Positions 31,598-40,518 of a stretch of 64,000 nucleotides of DNA are shown here, piece by piece. Position 1 is the first letter of the stretch, and every line of letters begins with the position of its first letter. The stretch is from JAGTQI01 sp038868115. Its GTDB lineage: Archaea; Thermoproteota; Bathyarchaeia; Bathyarchaeales; Bathycorpusculaceae. The position numbers were made by a program, and so were the translations under genes. A model generated the notes under the pieces. It made no database searches. It was not told the origin of the DNA and saw nothing but the letters and a program-made list of their open reading frames with translations. The DNA is taken from the NCBI GenBank assembly GCA_038868115.1, contig JAWBXA010000004.1, positions 8,159-72,158 of the forward strand, read 5' to 3'.

Positions 31598-32251
31598 ATG
31601 CCAATAGAACAGAAAACACTGCTTTCAGCCTTAAAAGAGGCAAAAGAGAAAAGCGGCAAAAGAAACTTCACTCAGTCAGTTGAGCTTATCTTGAACTTAC
31701 AAGACATTGACATGAAAGCCCCGGAGGGAAGGCTCCAAGAAAACGTAGAGCTGCCTTATCCTCCAGCAGAGAAGACAAACAAGATCTGTGTAATTGCCAC
31801 AGGCGAACTTGCTCTTAAGGCGAAAAGAGCTAATGCAGACCTAGTGCTGGATAAAGCTGAGCTTGAAGGATTAGCTGGAAAGAAAAAGGACCTGCGTAAA
31901 CTAGCCAACGAATATGATTTCTTCATTGCAGAAGCACCTTTAATGCCGCTGGTTGGCAAGGTTTTAGGTCCAGCCCTTGGGCCGAGAGGAAAAATGCCTG
32001 TACCGGTTCCGCCTACAGCGGACATTGAAAACTTACTAAAAAAGTACCGCAAAACTGTTGTTGTTAGAATGCGCAACCAGCCAGTAATTCAGTGCCGCAT
32101 CGGAACGGAGAACATGAAAGAGGAAGAGTTAGCGGAAAACATACAGACGGTCTTGAGGGTTATTGAGGGGAAACTAAAGAGAGGAATGAAAAACATTAAA
32201 TCAATATGCGTAAAAACAACCATGGGCGCGCCAGTGAAAATTAAGCTATAA
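31598..32251 (+). CDS. rpl1: 50S ribosomal protein L1
   Basis: The 217-residue protein has domain I strands NFTQSVELILNLQDIDMKAP and the L1 signature LPLVGKVLGPALGPRGKMPVPVPP near residues 117-140, with a C-terminal KGMKNIKSICVKTTMGAPVKI. It binds 23S rRNA at the L1 stalk. It lies between rpl11 and rpl10 in the conserved order. Confidence 0.96.
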   Translation: MPIEQKTLLSALKEAKEKSGKRNFTQSVELILNLQDIDMKAPEGRLQENVELPYPPAEKTNKICVIATGELALKAKRANADLVLDKAELEGLAGKKKDLRKLANEYDFFIAEAPLMPLVGKVLGPALGPRGKMPVPVPPTADIENLLKKYRKTVVVRMRNQPVIQCRIGTENMKEEELAENIQTVLRVIEGKLKRGMKNIKSICVKTTMGAPVKIKL

Positions 32252-32281
32252 GAGGGGAAGCGTCTGCCGTCTCAACAAGTT

Positions 32282-33133
32282 TTGAAAGAAAAAATCGATG
32301 AGGTTGAAGAAATAACGAAAATTCTTAGGCAATACAAGGTGGTGGGCATAGCAAGTCTTCAAAAAGTTAGGGCTTCTCAACTTCAAGAATTTAAGAAAAA
32401 GCTGGCGGCAGACGTTTACATGCGTGTTGTAAAGAACACGCTAATGAAAAGAGCCATTGAAAACTGCAAAGAAAAACATGGACTAGAAAAGCTGGAGAAA
32501 TACTTGACAGGGTCAAATGTCTTCCTCTTCACAAACCTTAACCCATTCAAATTGGCACTGCTCCTTGAAAAGGGGAAAGTTCGCCTAACAGCAAAGGCTG
32601 GTGACATAGCATCCTTCGACGTCATAGTTCCCGCTGGAAACACTGGACAGCCACCAGGACCAATAATAAGCCAGTTAAACGCTGTGGGTTTGCCGACGCG
32701 AATTGAGGCTGGGAGTGTATGTATAACAAAGGACACCTTGGTGGCACGTAAAGGCGAGGTGATTTCTGAAAAGCTTGCCAGTGTTTTGTCGAAGCTTGGA
32801 ATAAAACCTGTTGAAGCAGGGCTCATAATGAAAGTTGTATATGATGAAGGCTTCATCATAGAGGGAGAGCAGCTCAAAATTGATTTGGAGGGAACCAGGA
32901 AACAGTTTGAAGCTGCCCATGCTGAAGCCTTCAAATTGTCAATAGGTGTAGCTTATCCAACAAGAGAAAACATACAAGCCTTAATCCAAATTGCCCATCA
33001 AGAGGCATACGCCCTCTCATTGGGAGCAGCCATACCAACCAAGGAAACAATAAATGCCCTTATTAAAAGGGCTCACGCTGAAATGTTAAGCTTAAGTATG
33101 AGAATTCCCAATTTGGAAAGTGAAACCAAGTAA
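32282..33133 (+). CDS. rplP0: 50S ribosomal protein L10 (P0)
   Basis: The 283-residue protein has the rRNA-binding domain (YKVVGIASLQKVRASQLQEFKKKL...VVKNTLMKRAIE) and the archaeal insertion (IVPAGNTGQPPGP). Its C-terminal helical spine carries three L12-dimer sites (FKLSIGVAYPTRENI, YALSLGAAIPTKETI, MLSLSMRIPN). The usual acidic FGF-type tail is absent. The first recognised start is TTG at 32282; an in-frame CTG at 32264 following AGGGGAAG would add six residues and cannot be ruled out. Confidence 0.93.
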   Translation: MKEKIDEVEEITKILRQYKVVGIASLQKVRASQLQEFKKKLAADVYMRVVKNTLMKRAIENCKEKHGLEKLEKYLTGSNVFLFTNLNPFKLALLLEKGKVRLTAKAGDIASFDVIVPAGNTGQPPGPIISQLNAVGLPTRIEAGSVCITKDTLVARKGEVISEKLASVLSKLGIKPVEAGLIMKVVYDEGFIIEGEQLKIDLEGTRKQFEAAHAEAFKLSIGVAYPTRENIQALIQIAHQEAYALSLGAAIPTKETINALIKRAHAEMLSLSMRIPNLESETK

Positions 33134-33165
33134 AGTTAAAAAATTGTAAGTAGAGGTGAAAAAGT

Positions 33166-33489
33166 ATGGAATACATTTACGCTGCAATGCTCCTCCACAA
33201 AGCTGGAAAACAGATAACCGAAGAAAACCTAACACAGGTTCTGACAGCAGCTGGAATAAACGTTGACGCCGTCAGAGTTAAAGCCCTTGTGGCTTCACTG
33301 GCAGAGGTCAACATAGACGAAGTAATAAAGTCAGCTCCAACATTTATGGCAGCGCCGGTCACAGCACCAGCAGCTGCAACACCGGCAGCAGAAGCCAAGC
33401 CAAAGGAGGAAGAAAAGAAAAAGAAGGAAGAAGAGGAAAAAGCCAGAGAAGAAGCAGCACTAGAGGGGCTTGGAGCACTCTTCGGCTAA
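33166..33489 (+). CDS. rpl12: 50S ribosomal protein L12 (P1)
   Basis: The 107-residue protein has an N-terminal dimerisation domain (MEYIYAAMLLHKAGKQITEENLTQVLTAAGI), an Ala/Pro hinge (APVTAPAAATPAAEA), and a Lys/Glu-rich charged segment. The terminus LEGLGALFG is the elongation-factor contact. AGAGGTGA lies 7 bases before the ATG. It ends the ribosomal operon. Confidence 0.95.
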   Translation: MEYIYAAMLLHKAGKQITEENLTQVLTAAGINVDAVRVKALVASLAEVNIDEVIKSAPTFMAAPVTAPAAATPAAEAKPKEEEKKKKEEEEKAREEAALEGLGALFG

Positions 33490-33578
33490 ACGTGCCTCTT
33501 ATTTTTGTAGACCACGCAGAAGCTTTCTTTAGAGCCTAAATGAAAATATAAAAATAAACTTTAAATTGCACGACCATC

Positions 33579-33992
33579 ATGAAGCTCTGCAGCGCTTGCT
33601 TGTTAGGAATAAAATGCAGATACGACGGGAGAGACGCCCTTAACGAAAAAGTTATCAAACTGTTAAAAACGGAAATCCTTATACCAGTGTGTCCAGAGCA
33701 GCTTGGCGGCTTACCAACTCCAAGGGAACCAGCAGAAATTAGAAATGGAATTGTAATCACAAAGTCTGGAAAAGACGTGACAGAAAACTTCAAGCGCGGA
33801 GCAGAAGAGGCTTTGAAAATTGCAAAATTGTTCGGAATAAAGGAAGCTGTGCTAAAGCAAGGAAGCCCCTCATGTGGCTGTGGACGCATCTATGATGGCA
33901 CTTTTTCCGGCAAAACCGTGAAAGGCGATGGAATTACCGCAGCCCTACTTAAAAAGCATGGAATTAAAGTGGCAACCGAGGAAGACTTATAG
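33579..33992 (+). CDS. DUF523 protein, thiouracil desulfurase (TudS)-like
   Basis: The 137-residue protein opens CSACLLGIKCRYDG, with VCPEQLGGLPTPR in the middle and KQGSPSCGCGRIYDG in the second half. The three key cysteines (N-terminal, VCPE and SPSCG) fit the DUF523/TudS family, which uses a 4Fe-4S cluster to remove sulfur from thiouracil derivatives. Activity on tRNA-derived thionucleobases would complement the tRNA thiolase at 5085, which is inference only. Confidence 0.75.
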   Translation: MKLCSACLLGIKCRYDGRDALNEKVIKLLKTEILIPVCPEQLGGLPTPREPAEIRNGIVITKSGKDVTENFKRGAEEALKIAKLFGIKEAVLKQGSPSCGCGRIYDGTFSGKTVKGDGITAALLKKHGIKVATEEDL

Positions 33993-34014
33993 ATTTTGGT
34001 TTTGCTGCACCATT

Positions 34015-35061
34015 TTAATGTTTTAAAGCTTTTAGCAACAAAAGAGGCAGCCACCCGCAAATAATCATTAAAGTCCCGGGAAAAGCCCTTAAATTGAAGG
34101 TCAAGATTAATGCCTCAAAAATGAAGAAGGATGCTGCCATTGCAGCTGCTGACAGAACTGCGAGTTGTCGCCCGTATTTCTTGTAGGTTTGTACCGCTAT
34201 AAGACCAGCAAAGAAGAAGTCACCTAAACCAAGTGATATGTAAAGCACACCCCATTGCGTCGCTATTTCCGGTATTGTCGGCAAAGTGACAAGCACCGGA
34301 AGCCTTAGGGCAGTGACATGTGTTGCTGCTGAAATCATCGTGCCCGTTATAAGAACAAGAATAATATCTGCTATTGTCAGAAGCCCAGCGAAGATCAATG
34401 TTGTTTTCCACGTGAAGAGTGCTCCTAGATAGAGGATTACAAGAATGGCGAAAACTATGCCGTACATGTTAAGAAGGAATGGAAACCATACTGGGCTTCG
34501 GCTATAAAAAACGTAGAGAATTACGAATAAAGCTGATGGTAGAATGGCCAAATACCACCGCTGCCCAAAGCTTGTTCTTGTTTCCTCATAAATTAGGGCT
34601 ATGAAAGAAAAGCCCAGCAGGCTGAAAAGTGCCGCAGCCCCGTAAGCGGGTAGCCTCCCTAGCGCGTCCATGCTAAAGAGGCTGATTGTTGCTGCTGTAA
34701 AGCTGATTGCAAGAAAGGCTGCACAGAATAATTGAGCCCTAATTTTTCTAAGATCTGAAAAGATGTAAGTGAATATAAATAAAAGAGCTGCGTATGCGAA
34801 CAGAAATATTGTCATGACGGCCATTTGTGGGACAAAAGCCATGAGCGAGATAGCTACGCTTATTGCGGCTACAAGCGTGACAGCGTCTTTAACGCCGAAC
34901 TCCCTCTCCTCAAAGGTCATCTTCAGTTTCTTTTCAACTCTATTATTTAGAAATGTGGCTACTGTGGTGACGGCAAAAAGCGTCAGCGGCATGGCAATGT
35001 CAAAGTACATGAGCGCAAATAGGTTAAACAGGCATTTAAACCTTAAACCCCAAAAGTGCAA
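34015..35061 (-). CDS. Presenilin/signal-peptide-peptidase-like intramembrane protease
   Basis: The 348-residue protein has about nine hydrophobic helices. Towards the C-terminus it carries GLGDFFFAGLIA, matching the catalytic GxGD motif of A22 aspartyl proteases, with a partner Asp in the preceding helix (TIADIILVLITG, where presenilins have YD). A C-terminal proline region (FPGTLMIICGWLP) takes the place of the PAL motif. It overlaps the following upstream gene (35043) by 19 bases. Cleavage of membrane-protein stubs is the expected role. Confidence 0.65.
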   Translation of the reverse strand: MHFWGLRFKCLFNLFALMYFDIAMPLTLFAVTTVATFLNNRVEKKLKMTFEEREFGVKDAVTLVAAISVAISLMAFVPQMAVMTIFLFAYAALLFIFTYIFSDLRKIRAQLFCAAFLAISFTAATISLFSMDALGRLPAYGAAALFSLLGFSFIALIYEETRTSFGQRWYLAILPSALFVILYVFYSRSPVWFPFLLNMYGIVFAILVILYLGALFTWKTTLIFAGLLTIADIILVLITGTMISAATHVTALRLPVLVTLPTIPEIATQWGVLYISLGLGDFFFAGLIAVQTYKKYGRQLAVLSAAAMAASFFIFEALILTFNLRAFPGTLMIICGWLPLLLLKALKH

Positions 35062-35897
35062 TTAAAAACGGCCAAAGAGGCGATAAGCGCCTCTTCGGTT
35101 CGCACAGTTTCAGTGGACTGCCATGGGATTGTATTAACGACAAAATCTACAATTTGGTCGAGGTTCAACCCTTCTTGCTTGGTTATCTCGTACAGCCCTC
35201 TTGTTGGCGCTCCGAATGCCACTAATATTTTTTCTGCAGTTTTCCATCTCTCAGCAATTCTTTCTTTGACATCTGCAAAGGGGACGCCGTACTTTGATGT
35301 GGCTATTTTCAAGTTAAAATGTCTGTGCTCCACCAGTTTCCCAAAGGATTCTTCCAAAACGGTTACCACATACCCCCAATAATAGGGGACTTCATTACGG
35401 TTTGTGAGGCTTGCCACAACATGTTTGTTTACGCTAGTTATCCTCACTGTTACTCGTTTCCTAAGGGGCAATCGCAGGTCTGGAATTAGGGCGGGTTTGT
35501 CCACCCCTATATCTACAAGCATGCCTTCCCTCGACTTCGCCACCGTGACGCCCTCTCTGTATTCACCAACCTTCAGGTCTGCTGCCTTTTTGCCCAAGGG
35601 ATGGTGCGGAGTTCTTAGTGGTGGAAGAATGCCAGCATAACGCAATTCAGGCTTTAACTTAAAAAGCTTCTTGCGCAAATACTGCGGAGTTTCCATGTAG
35701 CTCAGCAACGTAGCGATTAAGTCCGTGTCAGTTTTTTGGCTGAGCTTTAACTCATCCTTATAGATTATTATTTCTTCCACTCTAAAAATGGCAGCTGCCC
35801 TCCCAATCAAGCCTATTTTTGAAGTTTTCTCTCGGAGGTGTGGAGTGTCGGAAACAACAGATGCTGGAATGGCTATTGAGATGCTTTTTCTCTGCAA
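35043..35897 (-). CDS. SPOUT RNA methyltransferase (COG2106 family)
   Basis: The 284-residue protein starts ISIAIPASVVSDTPHLREKTSKIGLIGRAAAIFRVEEIIIY, contains YLRKKLFKLKPELRYAGILPPLRTPHH, and an OB-like insert (YREGVTVAKSREGMLVDIGVDKPALI). Its C-terminal knot region has KILVAFGAPTRGLYE and FVVNTIPWQSTETVRTEEAL. It is the archaeal homologue of SPOUT1/C9orf114-type uridine methyltransferases. The target RNA is not proven; rRNA is likely. It overlaps the protease gene downstream, suggesting co-transcription. Confidence 0.8.
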   Translation of the reverse strand: MQRKSISIAIPASVVSDTPHLREKTSKIGLIGRAAAIFRVEEIIIYKDELKLSQKTDTDLIATLLSYMETPQYLRKKLFKLKPELRYAGILPPLRTPHHPLGKKAADLKVGEYREGVTVAKSREGMLVDIGVDKPALIPDLRLPLRKRVTVRITSVNKHVVASLTNRNEVPYYWGYVVTVLEESFGKLVEHRHFNLKIATSKYGVPFADVKERIAERWKTAEKILVAFGAPTRGLYEITKQEGLNLDQIVDFVVNTIPWQSTETVRTEEALIASLAVFNCTFGV

Positions 35898-35982
35898 CCC
35901 TTTTGCACCATATTCGTGTTATTGTATGATAGTTCTAACTTAAAAGCTAAAAGCAAAAGTTACCAACTGCATATCGATAAAA

Positions 35983-37101
35983 ATGTCAAAAGCATCAATT
36001 CTTGACAACCTAAACAAGATCAGAGAAGTAGATAAAAGCGGCATGCTCTCCTTTTGCATCAATGCCGCAAAATACTGTGAAAGTGCCGTTCGAATAGCTG
36101 AAAAAGTTGTGATCGATTATCCGAAACCCAAATCGATAATATTGGCTGGCGTGGGCGGCTCGGCAATAGGCGGAGAACTTTTAAAAGACTGGGCAAACGA
36201 TACGCTCACAATTTCGGTAGAGGTTTGTAGAGAGTACACGCTGCCAGCCCACGCCGACAAAAGTACATTAACGTTCATTGTAAGCTATTCTGGAGAAACG
36301 GAAGAAACCCTGAGCGTTTTTCTCGATGCGGTAAAGCGGAACTGCATGATAATCTGCATAAGCTCCGGAGGCGCCCTCCTAAATTTTGCAGAAAAATTGA
36401 AGATTCCAAGCATACGCGTTCCAGAGGGAATCCCGCCGAGGGCTGCACTTCCATACCTTTTTACCCCAACGCTGGTAATCCTACAGAAACTTGGCTTAGT
36501 TACAGAAGTTAGAGCTGAAATTTCAGAAGCTGTCACGGCGTTAAAGCAAGTTTGTAGCGAAAACGCGCCGGAAAAACCATTGAAAGAAAACCTTTCTAAA
36601 AAACTTGCCGCTGACATTGGCGGAACAGTTCCTGTTGTTTACGGCTTTGGATTTTACCGTTCTGTGGCACAACGCTTTAAACAACAATTCAACGAGAACA
36701 GTAAGGTTCCATCAAAATGGGAGATGTTCCCAGAGCTAAACCATAACGAGGTTGTCGGTTGGGAAAAAGCAGAGGAACTGGCGAACCATTTTTCAGCGAT
36801 TGTTATACGGGACAAGGGCGAACCAGAGCCCATTAAATGCAGGATAGAGGCAACTAAGGAGTTGTTAAGCGACAAGGTGAATGGAATCCATGAGGTCTGG
36901 AGCAAGGGTGAGGGGAGACTAGCTAAAATGTTGTCTACAACCGTTATAGGAGACTTTACAAGCGTTTATCTTGCCATTCTGCGAGGCGTGGACCCCACAC
37001 CAGTAAAGACCATCTCTATGTTAAAGGATAAAATCGCCAAAACCGGGCTTAAAGATAAGATAGTTAGCGAATTACAGAAACTTGTCAAGGGAAGAGGTTA
37101 G
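35983..37101 (+). CDS. Bifunctional phosphoglucose/phosphomannose isomerase
   Basis: The 372-residue SIS-domain protein has GVGGSAIGGELL near residue 48, the sugar-phosphate loop SYSGETEETL (near 103-112), and EGIPPRAALPY. NENSKVPSKWEMFPELNHNEVVGW carries the catalytic Glu/His of the PGI/PMI family. It interconverts fructose 6-phosphate with glucose and mannose 6-phosphates, feeding gluconeogenesis and glycan precursors, such as those used by the nucleotidyltransferase at 42164. Confidence 0.9.
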   Translation: MSKASILDNLNKIREVDKSGMLSFCINAAKYCESAVRIAEKVVIDYPKPKSIILAGVGGSAIGGELLKDWANDTLTISVEVCREYTLPAHADKSTLTFIVSYSGETEETLSVFLDAVKRNCMIICISSGGALLNFAEKLKIPSIRVPEGIPPRAALPYLFTPTLVILQKLGLVTEVRAEISEAVTALKQVCSENAPEKPLKENLSKKLAADIGGTVPVVYGFGFYRSVAQRFKQQFNENSKVPSKWEMFPELNHNEVVGWEKAEELANHFSAIVIRDKGEPEPIKCRIEATKELLSDKVNGIHEVWSKGEGRLAKMLSTTVIGDFTSVYLAILRGVDPTPVKTISMLKDKIAKTGLKDKIVSELQKLVKGRG

Positions 37102-37103
37102 CA

Positions 37104-38180
37104 TTAAAGTCTTTGAGCAACAAACTCTTCAAACATTTTCTCGGCAATATCCAAGGAAAGCAACTGCGGCGGATGTTTGAAAGCATAAGCGCATATTGGG
37201 AGAATCACCCCCTTCAATTTTCTGTTTAAAGCGATTTTAACAGCTCTTATAACGTCTAACAGCACTGAACCAGCATTGGGCGCATCTACAGTTGAGAGGC
37301 GCATATCTATTTGCATCGGTGTCCCACAAAAGTATAAGCCCCTAATCCAGAAGTAGCTGTCGCGTCTGTTCTGCAAAAAATCAACAAAGTCCGTCGAACC
37401 AGCAACCACTTCCACTTCGTATGGCAGTACCGCCTTAACAGTCTCAGTCTTAACAGTCCTTTTCAGTTCGCGTGTTCTGTCCAGCGTGTCAAGCGACTCT
37501 GTTCCACCGCCAACGTCAAGCTGGTAGGTCTCAGTTATGCGCACGCCATGCCTTGAAAGAAGTCGCAGCAGCGTTTTGTGCAACGTTGTGGCGCCTATCT
37601 GGTCTACGAGGTCGTCGCCAACCAAGGGCAGCCCAGCTTCCTCGAAACGTCTCGCCCAAACTGAATTGCTTGCTATGGAAACTGGTGTGGCGTTTATAAA
37701 GGCGCATCCAGCCTCCAAGGATTGGGTGGCATACCATTCAGAAGCCTTCACAGCGCCACTTGGAAGCAAGTTAAGCACGATTTCTGCCTTGCTTTCCCTT
37801 AACACATCTGCGACATTAGCTTCTTTTGAGCCGCTTACCTGGATAACCTCTTTTGTATATTCGCCTACACCGTCTAAAACTGGTCCCTTCTGAACAGTTA
37901 CACCTAGGGGTGGCACAGCAACAAGTTTTGGTGCAACGTTCGGCGGTGCAAATATAGCTTCTGAAAGGTCTCTCCCAATTTTTCTGCCGTCAATGTCAAA
38001 AGCCGCGACAATTTGAATATCTCTTGGGTGGAAGCCTCCCAAGAAGAGGTTGCGTAAACCAACACATTCATCATCGCTATTAAAGTTCTTATAATAGTGC
38101 AAACCCTGCATAAGGGCTGACGCGCAGTTTCCAACGCCAACAACAGCCACCCTTATTTTCTGCAATCCCAAACTCACCAT
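37104..38180 (-). CDS. ino1: Myo-inositol-1-phosphate synthase
   Basis: The protein has about 358 residues, using the ATG eight codons into the longest frame (MVSLGLQKIRV). It has the Rossmann start VAVVGVGNCASALMQG, a NLLPSGAVKASEWYATQSLEAGCAFINATP segment for NAD and substrate, and GDDLVDQIGATTLHKTLLRLL. LDVGGGTESLDTLDR and STVDAPNAGSVLLDVIRAVKIA follow. It converts glucose 6-phosphate to inositol 3-phosphate, used for archaeal inositol phospholipids or solutes. The supplier gene PGI is convergent, two bases away. Confidence 0.88.
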   Translation of the reverse strand: MVSLGLQKIRVAVVGVGNCASALMQGLHYYKNFNSDDECVGLRNLFLGGFHPRDIQIVAAFDIDGRKIGRDLSEAIFAPPNVAPKLVAVPPLGVTVQKGPVLDGVGEYTKEVIQVSGSKEANVADVLRESKAEIVLNLLPSGAVKASEWYATQSLEAGCAFINATPVSIASNSVWARRFEEAGLPLVGDDLVDQIGATTLHKTLLRLLSRHGVRITETYQLDVGGGTESLDTLDRTRELKRTVKTETVKAVLPYEVEVVAGSTDFVDFLQNRRDSYFWIRGLYFCGTPMQIDMRLSTVDAPNAGSVLLDVIRAVKIALNRKLKGVILPICAYAFKHPPQLLSLDIAEKMFEEFVAQRL

Positions 38181-38243
38181 TTTGTTCCTTTCATATAACA
38201 TACGGATTTATAAAGTTCTATGCAAATCCATTAGCGGTTAAGC

Positions 38244-38492
38244 GTGGTAAAAATGATGACCTGGCTGGATGTCTCGGTTCTACGTTGTCCAAACTGCGGA
38301 CGCCACTACGTTGAAGCCTCATGGTATGTCATTGAAATGGAGGCTGATATTGAATGTAGGGAATGTGGAAAAGAATTTAACAGCAAGAAGAACGCGTTGG
38401 ACAGAGTACTCCTAGAATTCGAAATTGGCAAGGACGGAAAACTCCAGAAAGTGGATATTAAAAAAACATTTATGATAGAAAAAGGCACGTGA
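38244..38492 (+). CDS. Small zinc-ribbon protein
   Basis: The protein has 82 residues from GTG at 38244; ATGs at 38253 and 38256 are alternatives. It has four cysteines in CPNCGRHYVEAS and CRECGKEFN, a zinc-ribbon pair separated by a short beta hairpin, then a basic/acidic tail. No known family was recognised. It is divergent from ino1, sharing a 42-base intergenic region. Confidence 0.55.
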   Translation: MVKMMTWLDVSVLRCPNCGRHYVEASWYVIEMEADIECRECGKEFNSKKNALDRVLLEFEIGKDGKLQKVDIKKTFMIEKGT

Positions 38493-38497
38493 AAATG

Positions 38498-38638
38498 CTA
38501 AATTGCTAATTTCGCTATTGCGGCATATCCCTCAAAACGGTCAGCCTATCCTCTTCCACAATCAGCCATTTTAACAGGGATTTTATCTGCAGCGAGAGTC
38601 TTCACATTCTGTATCAAACTTATTATTGAGAAATCCTT
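38498..38638 (-). pseudogene. Short decayed coding fragment
   Basis: In the 188-base gap before the GlyRS gene, the minus strand reads KDFSIISLIQNVKTLAADKIPVKMADCGRG, one stop (TAG), then ADRFEGYAAIAKLAI and a final stop at 38498. The fragment has normal coding composition and looks like the C-terminal 45 codons of a lost gene. I cannot assign the family. Confidence 0.35.
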
Positions 38639-38680
38639 TAAAGGCTTCAGCCAGCCTACTTAAAACGGTGACAAAGGAAG

Positions 38681-40438
38681 GTGAATAGCCAAACACAAGA
38701 CAAGTTCACAATAATTAACGAGTTAGCCCGCCGCAGAGGTTTCTTCTGGCAATCCTACGAAATATATGGGGGTGTAAGCGGCTTTGTAACTTACGGCTTT
38801 TTGGGCACAAGACTAAAGCAAAACATTGAAAACAAGCTTAGAGAAATCTTTGTTAACAAACTCGGAATAATGGAGATAGAAGCCCCCATCATTGCGCCGG
38901 GCAAGGTTTTTGAGGCTTCAGGTCACGTTGACCACTTTAAAGAGCCCATGGTTGAATGTTTAAAATGTAAAAGGCGATTCCGAGCGGATCATCTACTTGA
39001 AGAAACAGCAAAGCTAAGCGCCTCAGACGTCGAAAAATTAAGCCTAGAAGAACTAAGAGAGGCTATCGAAAAACATGGCATGCGCTGTCCAGAATGCGGG
39101 GGCACTCTTAGTGAACCCAAACATTTCCTGACAATGTTCAAAACAACCATTGGTCCCTATTCTGAAGCTGTTGGTTACGGTCGCCCAGAGGCTGCTCAAG
39201 GCATATTCGTGGAGTTCAGACGCTTATATGAAATGGCGCGGGAAAAGCTGCCTTTTGGCGTAATGCAGATAGGCCACGCACTGCGAAACGAGATTTCGCC
39301 GAGGCAAGGTTTAATAAGGCTCAGGGAATTTACCATCGCTGACATAGAGTTCTTTTTTGACCCGGAAGACCCAAATTGTTTTCCGCTAGAAGAAGTGAGA
39401 GATGAGACTTTAAGGCTTGTTTTAGCAGAAAGTAAGCTCCGCGGCTCTGAAGAAATGGTAGAAGTCACGGTTAAAGAGGCGCTCGAGAAAGGCTATATTA
39501 AGGTTACTTGGCAAGCGGCTTTCATGGCGTATGCCAAAAAACTGCTTATAGAGTTGGGTGTTCCGGCTGAAAATCAAAGGTTTATCGAGAAACTGCCGTG
39601 GGAGAGAGCGCACTATTCAGTACAAAGCTTCGACCAAGAAGTCTATGTTGACCGCTGGGGATGGATCGAAGTTTCTGGACATGCCTATAGAACTGATTAT
39701 GATTTAAAGCAGCACATGTATTTTAGTGGGATAGACACGAGAGTATTCAAAGAATATGAAAAGCCTGTGATAGTGGAGAAAAAGGTTGTTAAGCCTTTAA
39801 TGGCGAAACTTGGACCGGCTTTTAAGGCAGAGGCGCAAAAAATTGCTGAAATGCTTTCTAAAACCAGTCCAGAAGAGGTTGAATCTTCGTTTAAGGCAAA
39901 AGGCTATTTCGTGCTCGAAGGGCATAAAATTTTGCCAGAACACATAGAAATCACAACGTGTAAGGTGAAAGAGATAGGTAGACGCTTCATACCACATGTC
40001 GTAGAGCCTAGTTTCGGGTCTGACAGACTTGTCTATGTAACCCTCGAATACGCATACCGTACAAAAAATAATAGGGTGGTGTTGAGTTTTCCAAGGGATA
40101 TAGCCCCGATACAAGTTGGAGTTTACCCGCTGATGAGCAAGGACGGATTGCCGGAAAAAGCAATGCAAGTTTACAGAATGCTAGTTAATGAGGGCTTTAC
40201 AGCAGAATATGATGAGGTAGGTTCCATTGGCAGGCGCTACGCCAGAGCGGATGAGGCAGGCATACCACTGGGAATAACAATTGACTATGAAACCCTTAAT
40301 GATGACACTGTTACCATTCGAGACCGCGACACTTGGAGGCAAGTTAGGAACCGCATAGATGCTTTACCAGAGCTACTGCACAAATATTTCCGTAAAAAAA
40401 TCGAGTTTAAAGATCTAGGCACGCTTGTTAAGAAATAG
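38681..40438 (+). CDS. glyS: Glycyl-tRNA synthetase (alpha2 type)
   Basis: The 585-residue class II enzyme has ARRRGFFWQSYEIYGGVSGFV at the N-terminus, a zinc insertion (CLKCKRRFRADHLLEE...CPECGG) and KTTIGP. Motif 2 is LPFGVMQIGHALRNEISPRQGLIRLREF, with motif 3 near EPSFGSDRLVY, and the anticodon-binding domain is at the C-terminus. It charges tRNA-Gly. The start is GTG, with AAGGAAG immediately upstream. It is single, with the upstream gap holding a decayed fragment. Confidence 0.95.
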   Translation: MNSQTQDKFTIINELARRRGFFWQSYEIYGGVSGFVTYGFLGTRLKQNIENKLREIFVNKLGIMEIEAPIIAPGKVFEASGHVDHFKEPMVECLKCKRRFRADHLLEETAKLSASDVEKLSLEELREAIEKHGMRCPECGGTLSEPKHFLTMFKTTIGPYSEAVGYGRPEAAQGIFVEFRRLYEMAREKLPFGVMQIGHALRNEISPRQGLIRLREFTIADIEFFFDPEDPNCFPLEEVRDETLRLVLAESKLRGSEEMVEVTVKEALEKGYIKVTWQAAFMAYAKKLLIELGVPAENQRFIEKLPWERAHYSVQSFDQEVYVDRWGWIEVSGHAYRTDYDLKQHMYFSGIDTRVFKEYEKPVIVEKKVVKPLMAKLGPAFKAEAQKIAEMLSKTSPEEVESSFKAKGYFVLEGHKILPEHIEITTCKVKEIGRRFIPHVVEPSFGSDRLVYVTLEYAYRTKNNRVVLSFPRDIAPIQVGVYPLMSKDGLPEKAMQVYRMLVNEGFTAEYDEVGSIGRRYARADEAGIPLGITIDYETLNDDTVTIRDRDTWRQVRNRIDALPELLHKYFRKKIEFKDLGTLVKK

Positions 40439-40518
40439 TTTTTCATTATCTTTTTTAATACTTCTGCAATATTAATTTAAAGCTGGAAAGACAACATAGT
40501 TCTGCGGCGGGAAGGAAC

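Noticed and set aside
32416..32934. Minus-strand frame of 172 codons inside the L10 gene
   Set aside because: Antisense shadow of P0.
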